Shown here in pieces: positions 8,164 through 18,780 of a stretch of DNA of 64,000 bases; positions within the stretch are counted from its first letter, which is position 1; the number at the start of each line of letters is the position of its first letter. The notes under the pieces are model-generated. The model was not told the DNA's origin, did no database searches, and saw only the letters and a program-made list of their open reading frames with translations. The stretch lies in contig NZ_PVNP01000082.1 in the NCBI RefSeq assembly GCF_002993365.1, positions 1 to 64,000 on the forward strand, in the 5' to 3' direction. Source of the stretch: Marisediminitalea alba (lineage in GTDB: Bacteria; Pseudomonadota; Gammaproteobacteria; Enterobacterales; Alteromonadaceae). Both the position numbers and the translations under genes were made by a program.

Positions 8164-9566
8164 TTACCAGGTCTTTGATGTGGATAACAGAGCAAATAAA
8201 AGGTCGTCTGAGTGGCGAAAACTGCACTGTATCTGCCGTAAGCACTGATACCCGAACCCTTACGCAGGGGGCTGTATATCTGGCGCTTAAGGGCGAGAAT
8301 TTCGACGGTCACCAATTTGTCGAGGCTGCAGAAGCAGCCGGCGCAGCGGCCGTTATTGCCAGTCAGCCGGTGACTACCGCACTGCCGGTGATTTATGTTG
8401 AAGATACCAAACTGGCGCTCGGCCAGCTTGGCGCGGCAGTCAAAGCAGAAGTAAAACCTAAAACAATTGGTATTACCGGCAGCAGTGGTAAAACTACCGT
8501 AAAGGAAATGTGCGCGGCTATCTTATCGCGGCGCGGCAATGTGCTGGCTACCGCTGGCAACTTTAACAACGAAATCGGGGTGCCACTCACCTTACTGCGC
8601 CTGACTCCGGAACATGAGTACGCGGTAGTGGAAATGGGCGCTAACCATCTCGGTGAGATTGCCTATACCACTGATCTGGTAAAACCGGATGTAGCAACCA
8701 TTGTCAATGCAGCAGCAGCCCATCTCGAAGGCTTTGGCAGTTTACTCGGTGTGGCCCGGGCTAAAAGCGAAATCTTTAAGGGGCTGGGCGAAAAAGGCCT
8801 GGCCATTGTTAACCAGGACAGTCAGTTTGCTGAATTCTGGCTGGGTAAACTGAAATATCAGCCGGTGCAAACCTTTTCGCCGGATAACCATAATGCTCAG
8901 GCCGACTTTTATGCTACCGACATCACTATTGATTTGAATGGCTGCGCGGCATTTGAGATGCACTCGGTGCAGGGCAATACTGATATTCGCCTGGCTGTGC
9001 CGGGCATGCACAACGTAGGCAATGCACTGGTTGCGGCGGCGCTGACCATGGCCGTTGGGGCTACGCTGGAAGATGTTAAGTATGGCTTGCAGGATATGCA
9101 GGCGGTTGGCGGGCGATTAAAAGTAGTGCCGCTCACTGACCAGGTACGGATTCTGGACGACACCTATAACGCCAACGTGGGGTCCGTTAAAGCGGCTATC
9201 GACACCCTGGCCAGCTTCTCTGGTCGGCGGGTACTGGTTCTTGGTGATATGGCGGAACTGGGCGAAAAGGCCCGTTACTACCATGAACAGGTTGGCGAAT
9301 ATGCCAAAGAGAAATTCATCGACTGTTTGTACACCTCCGGGGTGCTGAGTCAGAGTGCCTCAACAGCCTTTGGTAAGAATGGCTATCACTTTAGCGAGCA
9401 AGCCGCTCTGATCGAGGCGCTGGAACAGGACTTAGGCCATGAGCAAAGAGACTTGACGATTCTGGTGAAAGGCTCTCGCAGCGCGAGAATGGAAAATGTC
9501 ATAGCGGCGTTGGAGAAATCGCCGCTGGGAAAGCTTAGTCGTCGGCGGGAGAAAATAGCATGTTAA
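8160..9566 (+). CDS. murF: UDP-MurNAc-tripeptide--D-Ala-D-Ala ligase MurF
   Basis: Adds D-Ala-D-Ala to complete the UDP-MurNAc-pentapeptide. About 468 residues from the ATG at 8160, which forms an ATGA overlap with the murE stop; a GTG three codons earlier (8151) is also possible. The Mur ligase ATP loop is [13 protein letters not shown] near residue 105, followed by the central-domain motif [16 protein letters not shown] and the C-terminal [15 protein letters not shown] block typical of MurF. It overlaps mraY by 7 nt. Confidence 0.96.
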   Translation: MITRSLMWITEQIKGRLSGENCTVSAVSTDTRTLTQGAVYLALKGENFDGHQFVEAAEAAGAAAVIASQPVTTALPVIYVEDTKLALGQLGAAVKAEVKPKTIGITGSSGKTTVKEMCAAILSRRGNVLATAGNFNNEIGVPLTLLRLTPEHEYAVVEMGANHLGEIAYTTDLVKPDVATIVNAAAAHLEGFGSLLGVARAKSEIFKGLGEKGLAIVNQDSQFAEFWLGKLKYQPVQTFSPDNHNAQADFYATDITIDLNGCAAFEMHSVQGNTDIRLAVPGMHNVGNALVAAALTMAVGATLEDVKYGLQDMQAVGGRLKVVPLTDQVRILDDTYNANVGSVKAAIDTLASFSGRRVLVLGDMAELGEKARYYHEQVGEYAKEKFIDCLYTSGVLSQSASTAFGKNGYHFSEQAALIEALEQDLGHEQRDLTILVKGSRSARMENVIAALEKSPLGKLSRRREKIAC

Positions 9567-10642
9567 TATGGCTCGCCGACTGGCTGACACAATTTGAATC
9601 CGGCTTTAACGTCTTCTCGTACCTCACGCTAAGAGCGATCCTGAGTACGCTGACGGCGCTGTTGATTGCCATCATTATTGGGCCGAAGATGATCCGCTGG
9701 TTACAACGGATGCAAATCGGTCAAACGGTGCGCACCGATGGCCCTGAGTCGCACTTATCCAAGTCTGGTACGCCCACCATGGGCGGTTTACTCATTCTGG
9801 CGGCCATTGTCATCAGTGTGCTGCTATGGGCAGATTTAACCAATACCTATGTGTTGGTAACCTTATTCGTAGTGGTTACCTTTGGCATTATCGGATTTGT
9901 CGATGATTACCGAAAAGTAGTGCGTAAGGACTCAAAAGGCCTGATTGCCCGCTGGAAGTATTTCTGGCAATCGGTAATCGCTCTTTGTGTTGCGTTTTAT
10001 CTGTATTCCTCTGCACAAACCATGGAAGAAACGGCCTTACTGGTGCCGTTCTTTAAAGAGGTACTGCCACAACTGGGCATTTTGTATATCGCCATTGTGT
10101 ACTTTGCACTGGTAGGCACGAGTAACGCGGTTAACCTGACTGACGGGCTCGATGGCCTGGCCATTGTGCCGACAATCCTGGTCGCCGGGGCTTTTGCTAT
10201 TTTTGCTTACGTCACCGGTAACGCCAACTTTTCCGGCTATCTGAATATTCCGCATATCCCGCTAACCAGTGAACTGGTTATTGTGTGTACCGCCATTGTG
10301 GGTGCCGGGCTGGGCTTTTTATGGTTTAACACCTATCCGGCAATGGTCTTTATGGGCGATGTGGGCTCGCTGGCACTTGGCGGAACGCTGGGCGTGCTGG
10401 CGGTGCTGGTACGTCAGGAAATCGTGCTAATTATTATGGGCGGCGTGTTCGTAATGGAAACCGTCTCGGTGATCATGCAGGTAGGCTCTTACAAGCTGCG
10501 CGGGCAACGCATTTTTCGCATGGCACCCATTCACCATCATTACGAATTAAAAGGCTGGCCGGAACCCCGGGTGATTGTGCGATTCTGGATCATCTCGTTG
10601 ATTCTGGTATTGATTGGTTTGGCAACGTTGAAATTACGCTAG
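9560..10642 (+). CDS. mraY: Phospho-MurNAc-pentapeptide translocase MraY
   Basis: A 360-residue polytopic inner-membrane enzyme, about ten membrane segments, that transfers phospho-MurNAc-pentapeptide to undecaprenyl phosphate to make lipid I. Diagnostic cytoplasmic motifs are [12 protein letters not shown] near residue 71, the DDYRK segment near 115, [10 protein letters not shown] near 192, [11 protein letters not shown] near 263 and the histidine-rich [11 protein letters not shown] near 321. Full family length. The ATG lies inside the murF coding end; murD follows after 3 nt. Confidence 0.97.
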   Translation: MLIWLADWLTQFESGFNVFSYLTLRAILSTLTALLIAIIIGPKMIRWLQRMQIGQTVRTDGPESHLSKSGTPTMGGLLILAAIVISVLLWADLTNTYVLVTLFVVVTFGIIGFVDDYRKVVRKDSKGLIARWKYFWQSVIALCVAFYLYSSAQTMEETALLVPFFKEVLPQLGILYIAIVYFALVGTSNAVNLTDGLDGLAIVPTILVAGAFAIFAYVTGNANFSGYLNIPHIPLTSELVIVCTAIVGAGLGFLWFNTYPAMVFMGDVGSLALGGTLGVLAVLVRQEIVLIIMGGVFVMETVSVIMQVGSYKLRGQRIFRMAPIHHHYELKGWPEPRVIVRFWIISLILVLIGLATLKLR

Positions 10643-10645
10643 GTT

Positions 10646-11971
10646 ATGACTGAAACAGCGCGTTTACCACAGTATGTTATTGCCGGTCTCGGACAGACCG
10701 GTCTTTCCTGTGTGCGCTATCTGCTACAACAATCGGTAGCGTTTAAAGTGTGGGACACCCGCGCAGACTACACTGTCGGCGAGGAGCTGGCTGCCCGGGT
10801 AAACGCTGATATCACCTGTGGTGAGTTGCCGCAAAATTACTGGCAAGGCGTAACCCATCTGGTATTAAGTCCTGGTATCGCCACCGATTTACCGGAAGTT
10901 GCACGGGCCAGACAAGCCGGTGTGAGCGTGATTGGCGATATCGAATTATTTGCCCTGGCAGTTAAGCAGCCGGTAATTGGGATCACGGGCTCCAACGGCA
11001 AGACGACAGTGACTCTGCTAACCACTCATATATTACAGCAACTGGGCTTTAATGCGGTGGCGGCCGGCAATGTCGGTTTACCAGCCCTGGATTCTCTGCA
11101 GCAAGCAGCGGATGTAACGGTGCTGGAATTATCCAGCTTCCAGTTGGAAACCACCCGCAGTTTAGCGCTCTGGGCTGGGACGATACTTAACATTTCAGCT
11201 GACCATCTCGACCGTCATCATACACTGGCCGCTTACAGTGAAGCCAAACAGCGAATTTTTGACCATTGCCAGGTAGCCGTGGTCAACCGCGAAGACAGCA
11301 ATACCATGCCGATGACGGCCGTCGAAACCAAAATAGCCACCGGCCTCAACCCGGCCAGCGAAGACTTTGGCTGGGATGCGGCCGGGCAAACCATTACTTA
11401 TAATGGTAAACCCTTACTGGCTCTGGCTGATACCGCACTGGTAGGTTTGCATAATGCATTGAATATTCAGTCCGCACTGGCACTGGTCAGCGTCTTTAGT
11501 CAGGATATGACAGCTGCCGCCCAGGCAGTGAAATCTTTTAAGAGTGCGCCGCACCGCTGTACTAAAATAGCCGATGTCGCAGGCGTTAGTTTTATCGACG
11601 ATTCAAAAGCCACGAATATTGGCGCCACCGAAGCGGCCCTGCAAGGGCTGGCTGGTAGCGTCACTGGTAAATTGCTTCTGATTGCCGGTGGCGATGCGAA
11701 AGGTGCTGATTTAAGCGAATTAGCCCCTGCGTTAACAGAGCATGTGGATGTGGTGATTGCGCTTGGCAAAGATGGACAGGTACTCAGTGATATAGCTGAG
11801 CAAGGCTACTATGTTGAAAGTCTTGAGCGTGCTGTTCAGCAGGCGTTTCTACTTGCGAAACCTGGCGATACGGTGCTGTTATCGCCGGCCTGTGCCAGCC
11901 TGGATATGTTCAATAATTACCAGCACCGGGCCGAGGTTTTCCAGCAGGCGGTAAAGGAGTTATCCGCATGA
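10646..11971 (+). CDS. murD: UDP-MurNAc-L-alanine--D-glutamate ligase MurD
   Basis: A 441-residue Mur ligase that adds D-glutamate to UDP-MurNAc-L-Ala in the cytoplasm. An N-terminal Rossmann-like UDP-binding region (VIAGLGQTGLSCVRYL) is followed by the ATP loop GITGSNGKTTVT near residue 112, the central ELSSFQLE block and the C-terminal FIDDSKATNIGAT motif. Length is as expected. Overlaps ftsW by 4 nt. Confidence 0.96.
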   Translation: MTETARLPQYVIAGLGQTGLSCVRYLLQQSVAFKVWDTRADYTVGEELAARVNADITCGELPQNYWQGVTHLVLSPGIATDLPEVARARQAGVSVIGDIELFALAVKQPVIGITGSNGKTTVTLLTTHILQQLGFNAVAAGNVGLPALDSLQQAADVTVLELSSFQLETTRSLALWAGTILNISADHLDRHHTLAAYSEAKQRIFDHCQVAVVNREDSNTMPMTAVETKIATGLNPASEDFGWDAAGQTITYNGKPLLALADTALVGLHNALNIQSALALVSVFSQDMTAAAQAVKSFKSAPHRCTKIADVAGVSFIDDSKATNIGATEAALQGLAGSVTGKLLLIAGGDAKGADLSELAPALTEHVDVVIALGKDGQVLSDIAEQGYYVESLERAVQQAFLLAKPGDTVLLSPACASLDMFNNYQHRAEVFQQAVKELSA

Positions 11972-13242
11972 ATGCTGTAACTTCCCAGCTCGCTGGTCTT
12001 TTCGCTGCGCGCCACGATAAGCCAAACACCAGTGCTCCGGCGTTCGACGGTGGCATTGTGTTAGTGGCGTTTGCTCTGATGGCGATTGGTCTCATTATTG
12101 TAACCTCTGCTTCCATGCCGGTTGCCGACCGCCTCCATGACAATCCGTTTTATTTCTCAATTCGTCACGGTATTTACCTGATTGCCGCCATTATCGCTGC
12201 CATGATTACGGTGCAGTTACCCATGCAATTCTGGCGGGTGACCAACCCCTATATGCTACTGGCTGCCATAGGCCTGCTGGTGGCGGTGCTGCTGATTGGC
12301 AGAAACGTTAATGGTTCAACTCGCTGGCTGGTTGTCGGGCCTATTACAGTGCAGGCCGCGGAACCGGCGAAGCTGTTTTTCTTCTGTTATTTGGCGGGCT
12401 ATATGGTCCGGCGTTACGATGAAGTCACAGAGAATCTGAAAGGCTTTATTAAGCCGCTGGTCGTGTTCTTTATTCTGGCATTGCTGTTACTGGCACAACC
12501 CGATCTGGGCACTGTAGTAGTAATGCTGGCTACCACCATGGGGCTGTTGTTTTTAGCCGGTGCTAAACTGTGGCAGTTTTTCGCTTTACTGTTTGCCGGG
12601 GTGTTAGCCGTGGTCGCCCTGATTGTGGATTCAGAGTACCGGCTGGCAAGGGTTACCTCGTTCTGGGATCCCTGGGCCGATCCATTCGGCAGCGGCTATC
12701 AGCTGACCCAGTCTTTAATGGCTTACGGGCGGGGTAACTGGTTTGGACAGGGACTGGGCAACAGTTTACAAAAGCTTGAATTCCTGCCTGAAGCGCACAC
12801 TGACTTTGTTATGGCCATTTTAGCCGAAGAGTTAGGATTCACCGGGGTCATGGTGGTGCTGCTACTGATGTTATGGCTGGTTATCCGGGCGCTACAAATT
12901 GGTAATCAGGCGCTGGCCAGTGAACGGGCATTTGAAGGCTTTCTGGCCTATGCCATTGGCATTTGGTTCAGTTTCCAGACCGCAGTAAACATTGGTGCCA
13001 GCGCCGGTATCCTGCCCACCAAAGGGTTAACGCTGCCACTGGTGAGTTACGGTGGTTCAAGTTTAATTATCATGTCGGTTACCGTGGCTGTGCTGTTACG
13101 GATTGATTTTGAATTACGGGTTGCTGGCGTTCAGGCGCTGGATAAAGGCCGCAAGCGGGAAGGCAAAGCTAAAGTGAAGGCGGCTATGAAACCGCTTCAG
13201 GCTAACGACCAGGATTTATCCCAGGAGCCGGACGATGAGTAA
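11968..13242 (+). CDS. ftsW: Septal peptidoglycan glycosyltransferase FtsW
   Basis: A 424-residue SEDS-family protein with about ten membrane segments. FtsW polymerises lipid II at the septum in partnership with FtsI. Family motifs include TSASMPVADR in the first periplasmic loop, YQLTQSLMAYGRGNWFGQGL in the large loop near residue 245, LPEAHTDFVMAI and the later LPLVSYGGSS. The C-terminus is a lysine-rich cytoplasmic tail of about 50 residues. Overlaps murD by 4 nt and murG by 8 nt. Confidence 0.96.
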   Translation: MNAVTSQLAGLFAARHDKPNTSAPAFDGGIVLVAFALMAIGLIIVTSASMPVADRLHDNPFYFSIRHGIYLIAAIIAAMITVQLPMQFWRVTNPYMLLAAIGLLVAVLLIGRNVNGSTRWLVVGPITVQAAEPAKLFFFCYLAGYMVRRYDEVTENLKGFIKPLVVFFILALLLLAQPDLGTVVVMLATTMGLLFLAGAKLWQFFALLFAGVLAVVALIVDSEYRLARVTSFWDPWADPFGSGYQLTQSLMAYGRGNWFGQGLGNSLQKLEFLPEAHTDFVMAILAEELGFTGVMVVLLLMLWLVIRALQIGNQALASERAFEGFLAYAIGIWFSFQTAVNIGASAGILPTKGLTLPLVSYGGSSLIIMSVTVAVLLRIDFELRVAGVQALDKGRKREGKAKVKAAMKPLQANDQDLSQEPDDE

Positions 13243-14305
13243 ACGTTGTCTGGTGATGGCGGGTGGTACCGGCGGGCATGTATTTCCCGGCATTGCGGTG
13301 GCCAATGAATTGCAGCGGCGCGGCTGGCACATCGACTGGCTGGGTACGGCAGAACGTATGGAAGCCCAGGTGGTACCGGCCCATGGCTTCCCGATTCACT
13401 TTATCCCGGTTAAAGGGTTGCGTGGTAAAGGTCTTGCTGCCCGGGTATCGGGGTTACTGGCGCTGATTAAATCCTTGTTTAACGCCCGCAAAGTGCTGCA
13501 AAAACTGAAACCGGATGTGGTCATCGGGATGGGCGGTTATGCCAGTGGGCCAGGCGGCGTTGCGGCGAAGAGCCTCGGCATTCCGATTGTCATCCACGAA
13601 CAAAATGCGGTGCCTGGCATGACTAACAAGTTACTTGCCCGCATTGCTAAAAAAGTCATGCTTGGGTTTGCTTCGGCGGCTCCGTACTTCGCCGGTGCTA
13701 AAATAAAATGCCAGGCCGTGGGCAACCCGGTGCGGGACGAGATTCTCGCCATTGAGCCTAAACGTCAAACCTCACAACCCATGCGTATGCTGGTGGTGGG
13801 CGGCAGTTTAGGGGCGCGGCCACTGAACGAACAGCTGCCGGTGATCTGCCAGTCTTTTCCTGAACTACAGATTCGCCATCAGTGTGGTAAAGGCAACGAA
13901 CAAACCGTACGCAGTGCCTATGGCGACAAGCCGGTGACCGTGAATGAATTTATTACTGATATGGCCGAGGCTTATCAGTGGGCTGATTTTGTTGTCTGTC
14001 GGGCCGGAGCGCTGACTGTGGCAGAAGTTGCCGGTGCCGGTAAACCGGCCATTTTTGTGCCGCTGCCCCATGCCGTAGACGACCATCAAACCCTGAATGC
14101 GCGCTATCTGGCCGACCAGAATGCCGCCAAAGTGGTGGCACAATCGGCACTTAGCCAGGAATTACCGGTGATTCTGCGTGACTGGCTGGAAAATCCTGAT
14201 GACTGTGTCAGGATGGCGGCCAGCGCAAAGCAGTTTGCACCTTACAATGCAGCTCAGCAGGTGGCAGATGCCTGTGAAGCTTTAACTAAAGAGAGATTGC
14301 GGTAG
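13235..14305 (+). CDS. murG: Lipid II synthase MurG (GlcNAc transferase)
   Basis: A 356-residue GT-B glycosyltransferase that adds GlcNAc from UDP-GlcNAc to lipid I at the inner face of the membrane. The glycine-rich loop AGGTGGHVFPGIAVA is at residues 9-23, a second one (VVGGSLGARPLN) lies near 187, and the donor-binding block CRAGALTVAEVAGAGKPAIF near 251. Length matches the family. It starts inside ftsW and ends immediately before the murC start. Confidence 0.97.
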   Translation: MSKRCLVMAGGTGGHVFPGIAVANELQRRGWHIDWLGTAERMEAQVVPAHGFPIHFIPVKGLRGKGLAARVSGLLALIKSLFNARKVLQKLKPDVVIGMGGYASGPGGVAAKSLGIPIVIHEQNAVPGMTNKLLARIAKKVMLGFASAAPYFAGAKIKCQAVGNPVRDEILAIEPKRQTSQPMRMLVVGGSLGARPLNEQLPVICQSFPELQIRHQCGKGNEQTVRSAYGDKPVTVNEFITDMAEAYQWADFVVCRAGALTVAEVAGAGKPAIFVPLPHAVDDHQTLNARYLADQNAAKVVAQSALSQELPVILRDWLENPDDCVRMAASAKQFAPYNAAQQVADACEALTKERLR

Positions 14306-15751
14306 ATGGTATTGGAAACGCCTTTTCAAAGTCCCCAGATGCGAAAGATTACGCGCATATTTTTTGTCGGGATTGGCGGTGCCGGCATGGGCGGGATCGC
14401 CGAAGTGCTGTTGAATGAAGGCTACGATATTGCCGGTTCTGACATCCAGACCGGTGCCATGACCGAGCGCCTGACCGCGCTGGGCGCGGATATTGCCATT
14501 GGCCATCGCGCTGAAAATGTGGTGGATGCCAACGTTGTAGTGGTATCCAGTGCCATCAACGAGGCTAATCCCGAGATTCAGTATGCCCGGGAAAAACGTA
14601 TCCCGATTATCCGACGCGCTGAAATGCTGGCTGAATTAATGCGTTTCCGCCATGGCATTGCGGTGGCTGGTACCCATGGTAAAACCACCACTACCAGTCT
14701 TATTGCCACCATTTTTGCCGAGGCCGGGCGCGACCCTACTTTTGTGATTGGTGGTTTGCTTAACAGCGCCGGCACTAATGCAAGACTCGGCAGCAGTCGT
14801 TATTTAATTGCCGAAGCGGATGAGAGTGATGCTTCGTTTCTGCACCTTCAGCCGATGATGAGTGTGGTGACCAACATCGAAGCTGACCATATGGAAACCT
14901 ATGGCGGTGACTTCAGTAAAATGACCGACACCTACATTGAATTTTTACATAACCTGCCGTTTTACGGGCAAGCCGTAGTGTGTGGTGATGATCAGGTCAT
15001 CCGTTCGCTGTTGCCGCAAATCGGTCGCAGCGTGATCACTTACGGTATAGCCGAAGACAACGACGTGTACGCCAGCGATATTCACTACAGCTTTGGTTCG
15101 GCCCATTTTTCCGTCCATCGCCCGGACCGAGAGCCACTGGCTATAAAGCTGAATCAGACCGGTAAGCATAACGTGTTAAATGCGCTGGCTGCCATTACCG
15201 TAGCGACCGAAGAAGGCATAGACGATGAGTCTGTGCAGGCCGCGCTGGCCGGTTTCGGCGGCATTGGCCGCCGTTTTGAGGTGCTCGGACAGTTTGACAC
15301 CAGTGTGGGAGAGGTGACCCTGGTGGACGATTACGGCCACCATCCAACGGAAGTGGCGGCGACCATTGAAGCGGCCCGCAACAACTGGCCGGAGCAACGC
15401 CTGGTAATGATTTATCAACCGCACCGTTACACCCGAACCCGTGATTTGTACGAAGACTTCGTGGAAGTACTGTCTCAGGTGGATTGTTTATTACTGCTGG
15501 ATGTTTATGCGGCCAGCGAACAGCCTATTGATGGTGCAGACAGTCGTTCACTGGCGCGCTCGATACGTGCCCGCGGCCAGTTAGAGCCGGTTTATGTCAG
15601 CGATCACGGTGAACTGCCTGCGATTCTCGCTAATCAGTTGCAGGAAGGTGATATTGTGATGACGCAGGGCGCCGGTAACGTAGGCCAGCTGGCCAGGAAA
15701 CTGGCGGCGATGCAGTTAAACCCGCAACTGATGCAGCAGGAGGAGCCGTAA
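14306..15751 (+). CDS. murC: UDP-MurNAc--L-alanine ligase MurC
   Basis: A 481-residue Mur ligase that starts stem peptide synthesis by adding L-alanine to UDP-MurNAc. Motifs are the N-terminal [17 protein letters not shown] dinucleotide-like fold, the ATP loop [12 protein letters not shown] near residue 122, [10 protein letters not shown] and the C-terminal [10 protein letters not shown]. The ATG abuts the murG stop; the murC stop shares one base with ddlB (TAATG). Confidence 0.97.
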   Translation: MVLETPFQSPQMRKITRIFFVGIGGAGMGGIAEVLLNEGYDIAGSDIQTGAMTERLTALGADIAIGHRAENVVDANVVVVSSAINEANPEIQYAREKRIPIIRRAEMLAELMRFRHGIAVAGTHGKTTTTSLIATIFAEAGRDPTFVIGGLLNSAGTNARLGSSRYLIAEADESDASFLHLQPMMSVVTNIEADHMETYGGDFSKMTDTYIEFLHNLPFYGQAVVCGDDQVIRSLLPQIGRSVITYGIAEDNDVYASDIHYSFGSAHFSVHRPDREPLAIKLNQTGKHNVLNALAAITVATEEGIDDESVQAALAGFGGIGRRFEVLGQFDTSVGEVTLVDDYGHHPTEVAATIEAARNNWPEQRLVMIYQPHRYTRTRDLYEDFVEVLSQVDCLLLLDVYAASEQPIDGADSRSLARSIRARGQLEPVYVSDHGELPAILANQLQEGDIVMTQGAGNVGQLARKLAAMQLNPQLMQQEEP

Positions 15752-16695
15752 TGGCCTTTAAAACTTATGCCCCGCAAGCCTTCGGGCGTGTTGCTGTAAT
15801 GTACGGCGGCGACTCTGCTGAGCGGGAAGTTTCCTTGCGCTCCGGCGAGACCGTTTTAAAAGCCCTTACAGAAGCCGGCGTAGAGGCCATCGCTTTCGAT
15901 ACAGCTGAGCGTCAACTAGTTGAATTGATTGATGAAAAAGTCGATCGTGTACTGATAATGTTACATGGTCGTGGCGGCGAAGATGGCAGCATGCAAGGGG
16001 CTTTACAGCAGCTCAAAATACCTTACACAGGTAGCTCCGTACTGGGTTCTGCACTGGCCATGGACAAGATCCATAGTAAGCAAATCTGGCAATGCCTGAA
16101 TATTCCCACCGCGAAATATGAAATTGCTGTAAAAAGTCGCTTTGAAGCTGGATCATGCGGCGCTATAATGAATAAATTAGGGGGAAAAGTCATGGTTAAA
16201 CCGGCTCGGGAAGGTTCGAGCATCGGGATGGCCAAAGTGACTAGCGCTAAACAACTCGCGACTGCCATACAAGACGCATTCAAATACGATAATACAGTCT
16301 TGTTGGAGCAGTATATTGAAGGACCTGAATATACCGTTGCCGTTGTGCAAGGTCAGGCTTTACCTTCGATCCGCATGTCAACCCCGCATATATTTTACGA
16401 TTATTCGGCTAAGTATCAGGATAATACGACCGAATATTTTTGCCCGAGTGGTTTGTCTGATGAAGACGAGCAATATCTGGCAACGCTGTGTGCATCTGCA
16501 TTTGAAGCGCTATCGGCCACTGGCTGGGGGCGGGTAGATGTGATGCAGGACAAACAATCTGGTGAGTTTTATTTGCTTGAGGCCAATACGGCGCCGGGTA
16601 TGACTGAGAAAAGTCTGGTTCCCAAGGCCGCGGCTGCAGCCGGGATTAGTTTTACAGACTTAGTATTAGCGATTCTGGCTACCAGTATGGAGTAA
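15751..16695 (+). CDS. ddlB: D-alanine--D-alanine ligase DdlB
   Basis: A 314-residue ATP-grasp ligase that makes D-Ala-D-Ala for MurF. It shows the N-terminal VMYGGDSAEREVSLRSG, MLHGRGGEDGSMQG near residue 71, YTGSSVLGSALAMDK near 92, and the C-terminal metal and ATP site FYLLEANTAPGMTEKSLVPK. Slightly longer than E. coli DdlB. Its position between murC and ftsQ is the classical one. Codons from about 15900 to 16500 look a little more A+T-rich than the neighbours. Confidence 0.96.
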   Translation: MAFKTYAPQAFGRVAVMYGGDSAEREVSLRSGETVLKALTEAGVEAIAFDTAERQLVELIDEKVDRVLIMLHGRGGEDGSMQGALQQLKIPYTGSSVLGSALAMDKIHSKQIWQCLNIPTAKYEIAVKSRFEAGSCGAIMNKLGGKVMVKPAREGSSIGMAKVTSAKQLATAIQDAFKYDNTVLLEQYIEGPEYTVAVVQGQALPSIRMSTPHIFYDYSAKYQDNTTEYFCPSGLSDEDEQYLATLCASAFEALSATGWGRVDVMQDKQSGEFYLLEANTAPGMTEKSLVPKAAAAAGISFTDLVLAILATSME

Positions 16696-16702
16696 CCCGA
16701 GA

Positions 16703-17434
16703 ATGTCAGCAGAACAACACCAGGCGCCCTGGGGCGGCATTGCTTTTTTAGCTGTGTTGGTGGTGTTGCTAATAAGCGGTGGCATTCATACCTACAACTG
16801 GATGCAGGACGAGCAACAGGCACCGGTGCAGGTCATTGACTTCTCCGGGCAGTTTGAACAACTGGACGTACTGAAACTGGAGCGGCTTATCCGGCAGTCT
16901 CAGCCAGGCAGCTTTTTTGCGCTGGATGTCAACGACATTCACCGGCTGCTGGAAGAACAGGCCTGGGTGTACCGGGCGTCGGTACGCAAACAGTGGCCTA
17001 ACCGGCTAAAGGTATACCTGGTGGAGCAAACACCGGTAGCCAGATGGAATGAAGATTTAATGCTCAACCCTTATGGCGAAAGCTTTAACGCTGAGGGTAA
17101 AAATTTAGGCTTACCGCGCCTGTTTGGCCCGGGCGGCAGTGAGAAAACGGCATTAGAAGGATTTAACGCCATGCAGCGGTTACTGCGTAGCCGGCAACTG
17201 GATATTGAAGAGTTGTCGTTATCAGAGCGCTTTGCCTGGCAGGTACAACTGGTAAACGGGATTGAGATAAACCTTGGTCGACAGGAGTTTATCGACCGTT
17301 TACAACGATTTGTGGATGTTTACCCGTTACTGAGTGAACAACCTAAGGGTGTTAGTTACGTGGATTTACGTTACGACACAGGGCTGGCCGTAGGCTGGCA
17401 AAATGAAACTGATACTAATCAGACTAAAAGTTAA
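16703..17434 (+). CDS. ftsQ: Cell division protein FtsQ
   Basis: A 243-residue bitopic protein: short cytoplasmic N-terminus, membrane segment at about residues 12-28, a POTRA domain (FDSGQFEQL-like start near residue 45), then the FtsQ/DivIB beta domain. FtsQ anchors FtsL and FtsB in the divisome. The WVYRASVRKQWPNRLKVYLV stretch near residue 89 is typical of the POTRA end. Seven bases follow ddlB; ftsA starts 17 bases later. Confidence 0.94.
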   Translation: MSAEQHQAPWGGIAFLAVLVVLLISGGIHTYNWMQDEQQAPVQVIDFSGQFEQLDVLKLERLIRQSQPGSFFALDVNDIHRLLEEQAWVYRASVRKQWPNRLKVYLVEQTPVARWNEDLMLNPYGESFNAEGKNLGLPRLFGPGGSEKTALEGFNAMQRLLRSRQLDIEELSLSERFAWQVQLVNGIEINLGRQEFIDRLQRFVDVYPLLSEQPKGVSYVDLRYDTGLAVGWQNETDTNQTKS

Positions 17435-17451
17435 TAAGAGATAAGCGGCAT

Positions 17452-18681
17452 ATGTCTAAACCGGCAGAACGTAATTTGATTGTAGGACTGGATATCGGCA
17501 CCAGCCGTGTAAAGGCCGTCCTCGGCGAGTTACTCGACGATGAGCAAATCAGTATCGTAGGTGTCGGTACCCATCCTGCCCGTGGTATGGACAAGGGTGG
17601 TGTGAACGATTTGAACCTGGTGGTGAAGTCTGTTCAAAGTGCAGTAAACGAAATGGAACTGATGGCCGATTGTCAGGTCTCTTCTGTGTTTATGTCGATT
17701 TCCGGACGGCACGTGAAATGCCAGAACGAAAGTGGCATGGTGCCAATTAATAATCAGGAAGTGACCCAGGAAGATGTTGATAACGTGGTTCATGCGGCGC
17801 GCTCGGTTCCTATTGCGGCAGAACGTCGGTTACTGCATGTATTGCCACAGGAATTTACTATCGATGTGCAAGAAGGTATTAAAAATCCGATTGGCATGTC
17901 CGGGGTAAGAATGGAGGCCGAGGCCCATATTATTACCTGTGCCGATGATATGGCGAAAAACCTGGTGAAATGTATCGAGCGCTGCGAGCTGCAGGCCGAT
18001 CAAATCATTTTCTCAGCGCTGGCATCCAGTTATGCCGTGCTGACAGATGATGAGCGGGAGCTCGGTGTCTGTGTAGTGGATATCGGTGCCGGCACAATGG
18101 ATATTGTGATCTACACTGATGGTGCCATTCGTTATACCGCGGTGGTGCCCTTAGCTGGTAATCAGATTACCAGCGATATTGCAAAAATCTTCAGAACGCC
18201 GATTAGCAACGCTGAAGAAATAAAAGTTAACTATGCCTGCGCGCTAAAAGACATGGTTAGCATGGAAGAGAGTATTGAGGTACCCAGCGTTGGCGGTCGT
18301 CCGGCGCGGGTAATGTCTCGTCATACTCTGGCAGAGGTCATAGAACCTCGGTATCAGGAATTGTTTGAACTGATACATAAAGAAATTAAAAACAGTGGTT
18401 TTGAAGAGCAGATCGCTGCGGGCCTGGTGTTAACTGGCGGTACCGCAAAGATGGAAGGGGCTGTTGAAATCGCTGAAGAAATTTTCCAAATGCCGGTGCG
18501 GGTGGGTAGTCCGCTGAATATGGTTGGCTTGTCGGAATATACTGACGATGCCAGTTTCGCAACGGCAGTGGGGTTACTCCACTATGGAAAGATGCAAGCA
18601 GATAATAAAAAAACGAGCAAGCAACGCGTAGCGGATGGTTTATTCAAGCGCGTGCAAAGCTGGTTTAAAGGTGAATTTTAA
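17452..18681 (+). CDS. ftsA: Cell division protein FtsA
   Basis: A 409-residue actin-fold ATPase that ties FtsZ filaments to the membrane and recruits later division proteins. Phosphate-binding motifs GLDIGTSRVKAVLGE (from residue 13) and VVDIGAGTMDIVIYTDG (near 205) and the adenosine motif LTGGTAKMEG (near 326) are present. The last residues LFKRVQSWFKGEF form the amphipathic membrane-targeting helix. Normal length. A 99-bp gap separates it from ftsZ. Confidence 0.97.
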   Translation: MSKPAERNLIVGLDIGTSRVKAVLGELLDDEQISIVGVGTHPARGMDKGGVNDLNLVVKSVQSAVNEMELMADCQVSSVFMSISGRHVKCQNESGMVPINNQEVTQEDVDNVVHAARSVPIAAERRLLHVLPQEFTIDVQEGIKNPIGMSGVRMEAEAHIITCADDMAKNLVKCIERCELQADQIIFSALASSYAVLTDDERELGVCVVDIGAGTMDIVIYTDGAIRYTAVVPLAGNQITSDIAKIFRTPISNAEEIKVNYACALKDMVSMEESIEVPSVGGRPARVMSRHTLAEVIEPRYQELFELIHKEIKNSGFEEQIAAGLVLTGGTAKMEGAVEIAEEIFQMPVRVGSPLNMVGLSEYTDDASFATAVGLLHYGKMQADNKKTSKQRVADGLFKRVQSWFKGEF

Positions 18682-18747
18682 ATTTTAGGGGGCGCTTAGG
18701 TTTATCAGCGAGAGTCATGGAATGCTCAATATGCAGGTGAACTCAAG

Positions 18748-18756
18748 TGTTATAAA
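18748..18756 (+). promoter_or_regulatory. Possible extended -10 promoter for ftsZ
   Basis: TGT followed by TATAAA (TG at 18748-18749, hexamer 18751-18756) forms an extended -10 element 25 bp before the ftsZ ATG. No good -35 hexamer is visible. An extra promoter here would fit the known higher expression of ftsZ than of the upstream genes, but the short leader makes this tentative. Confidence 0.3.
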
Positions 18757-18780
18757 GACGTACAGAACCGGAGAGTAAGT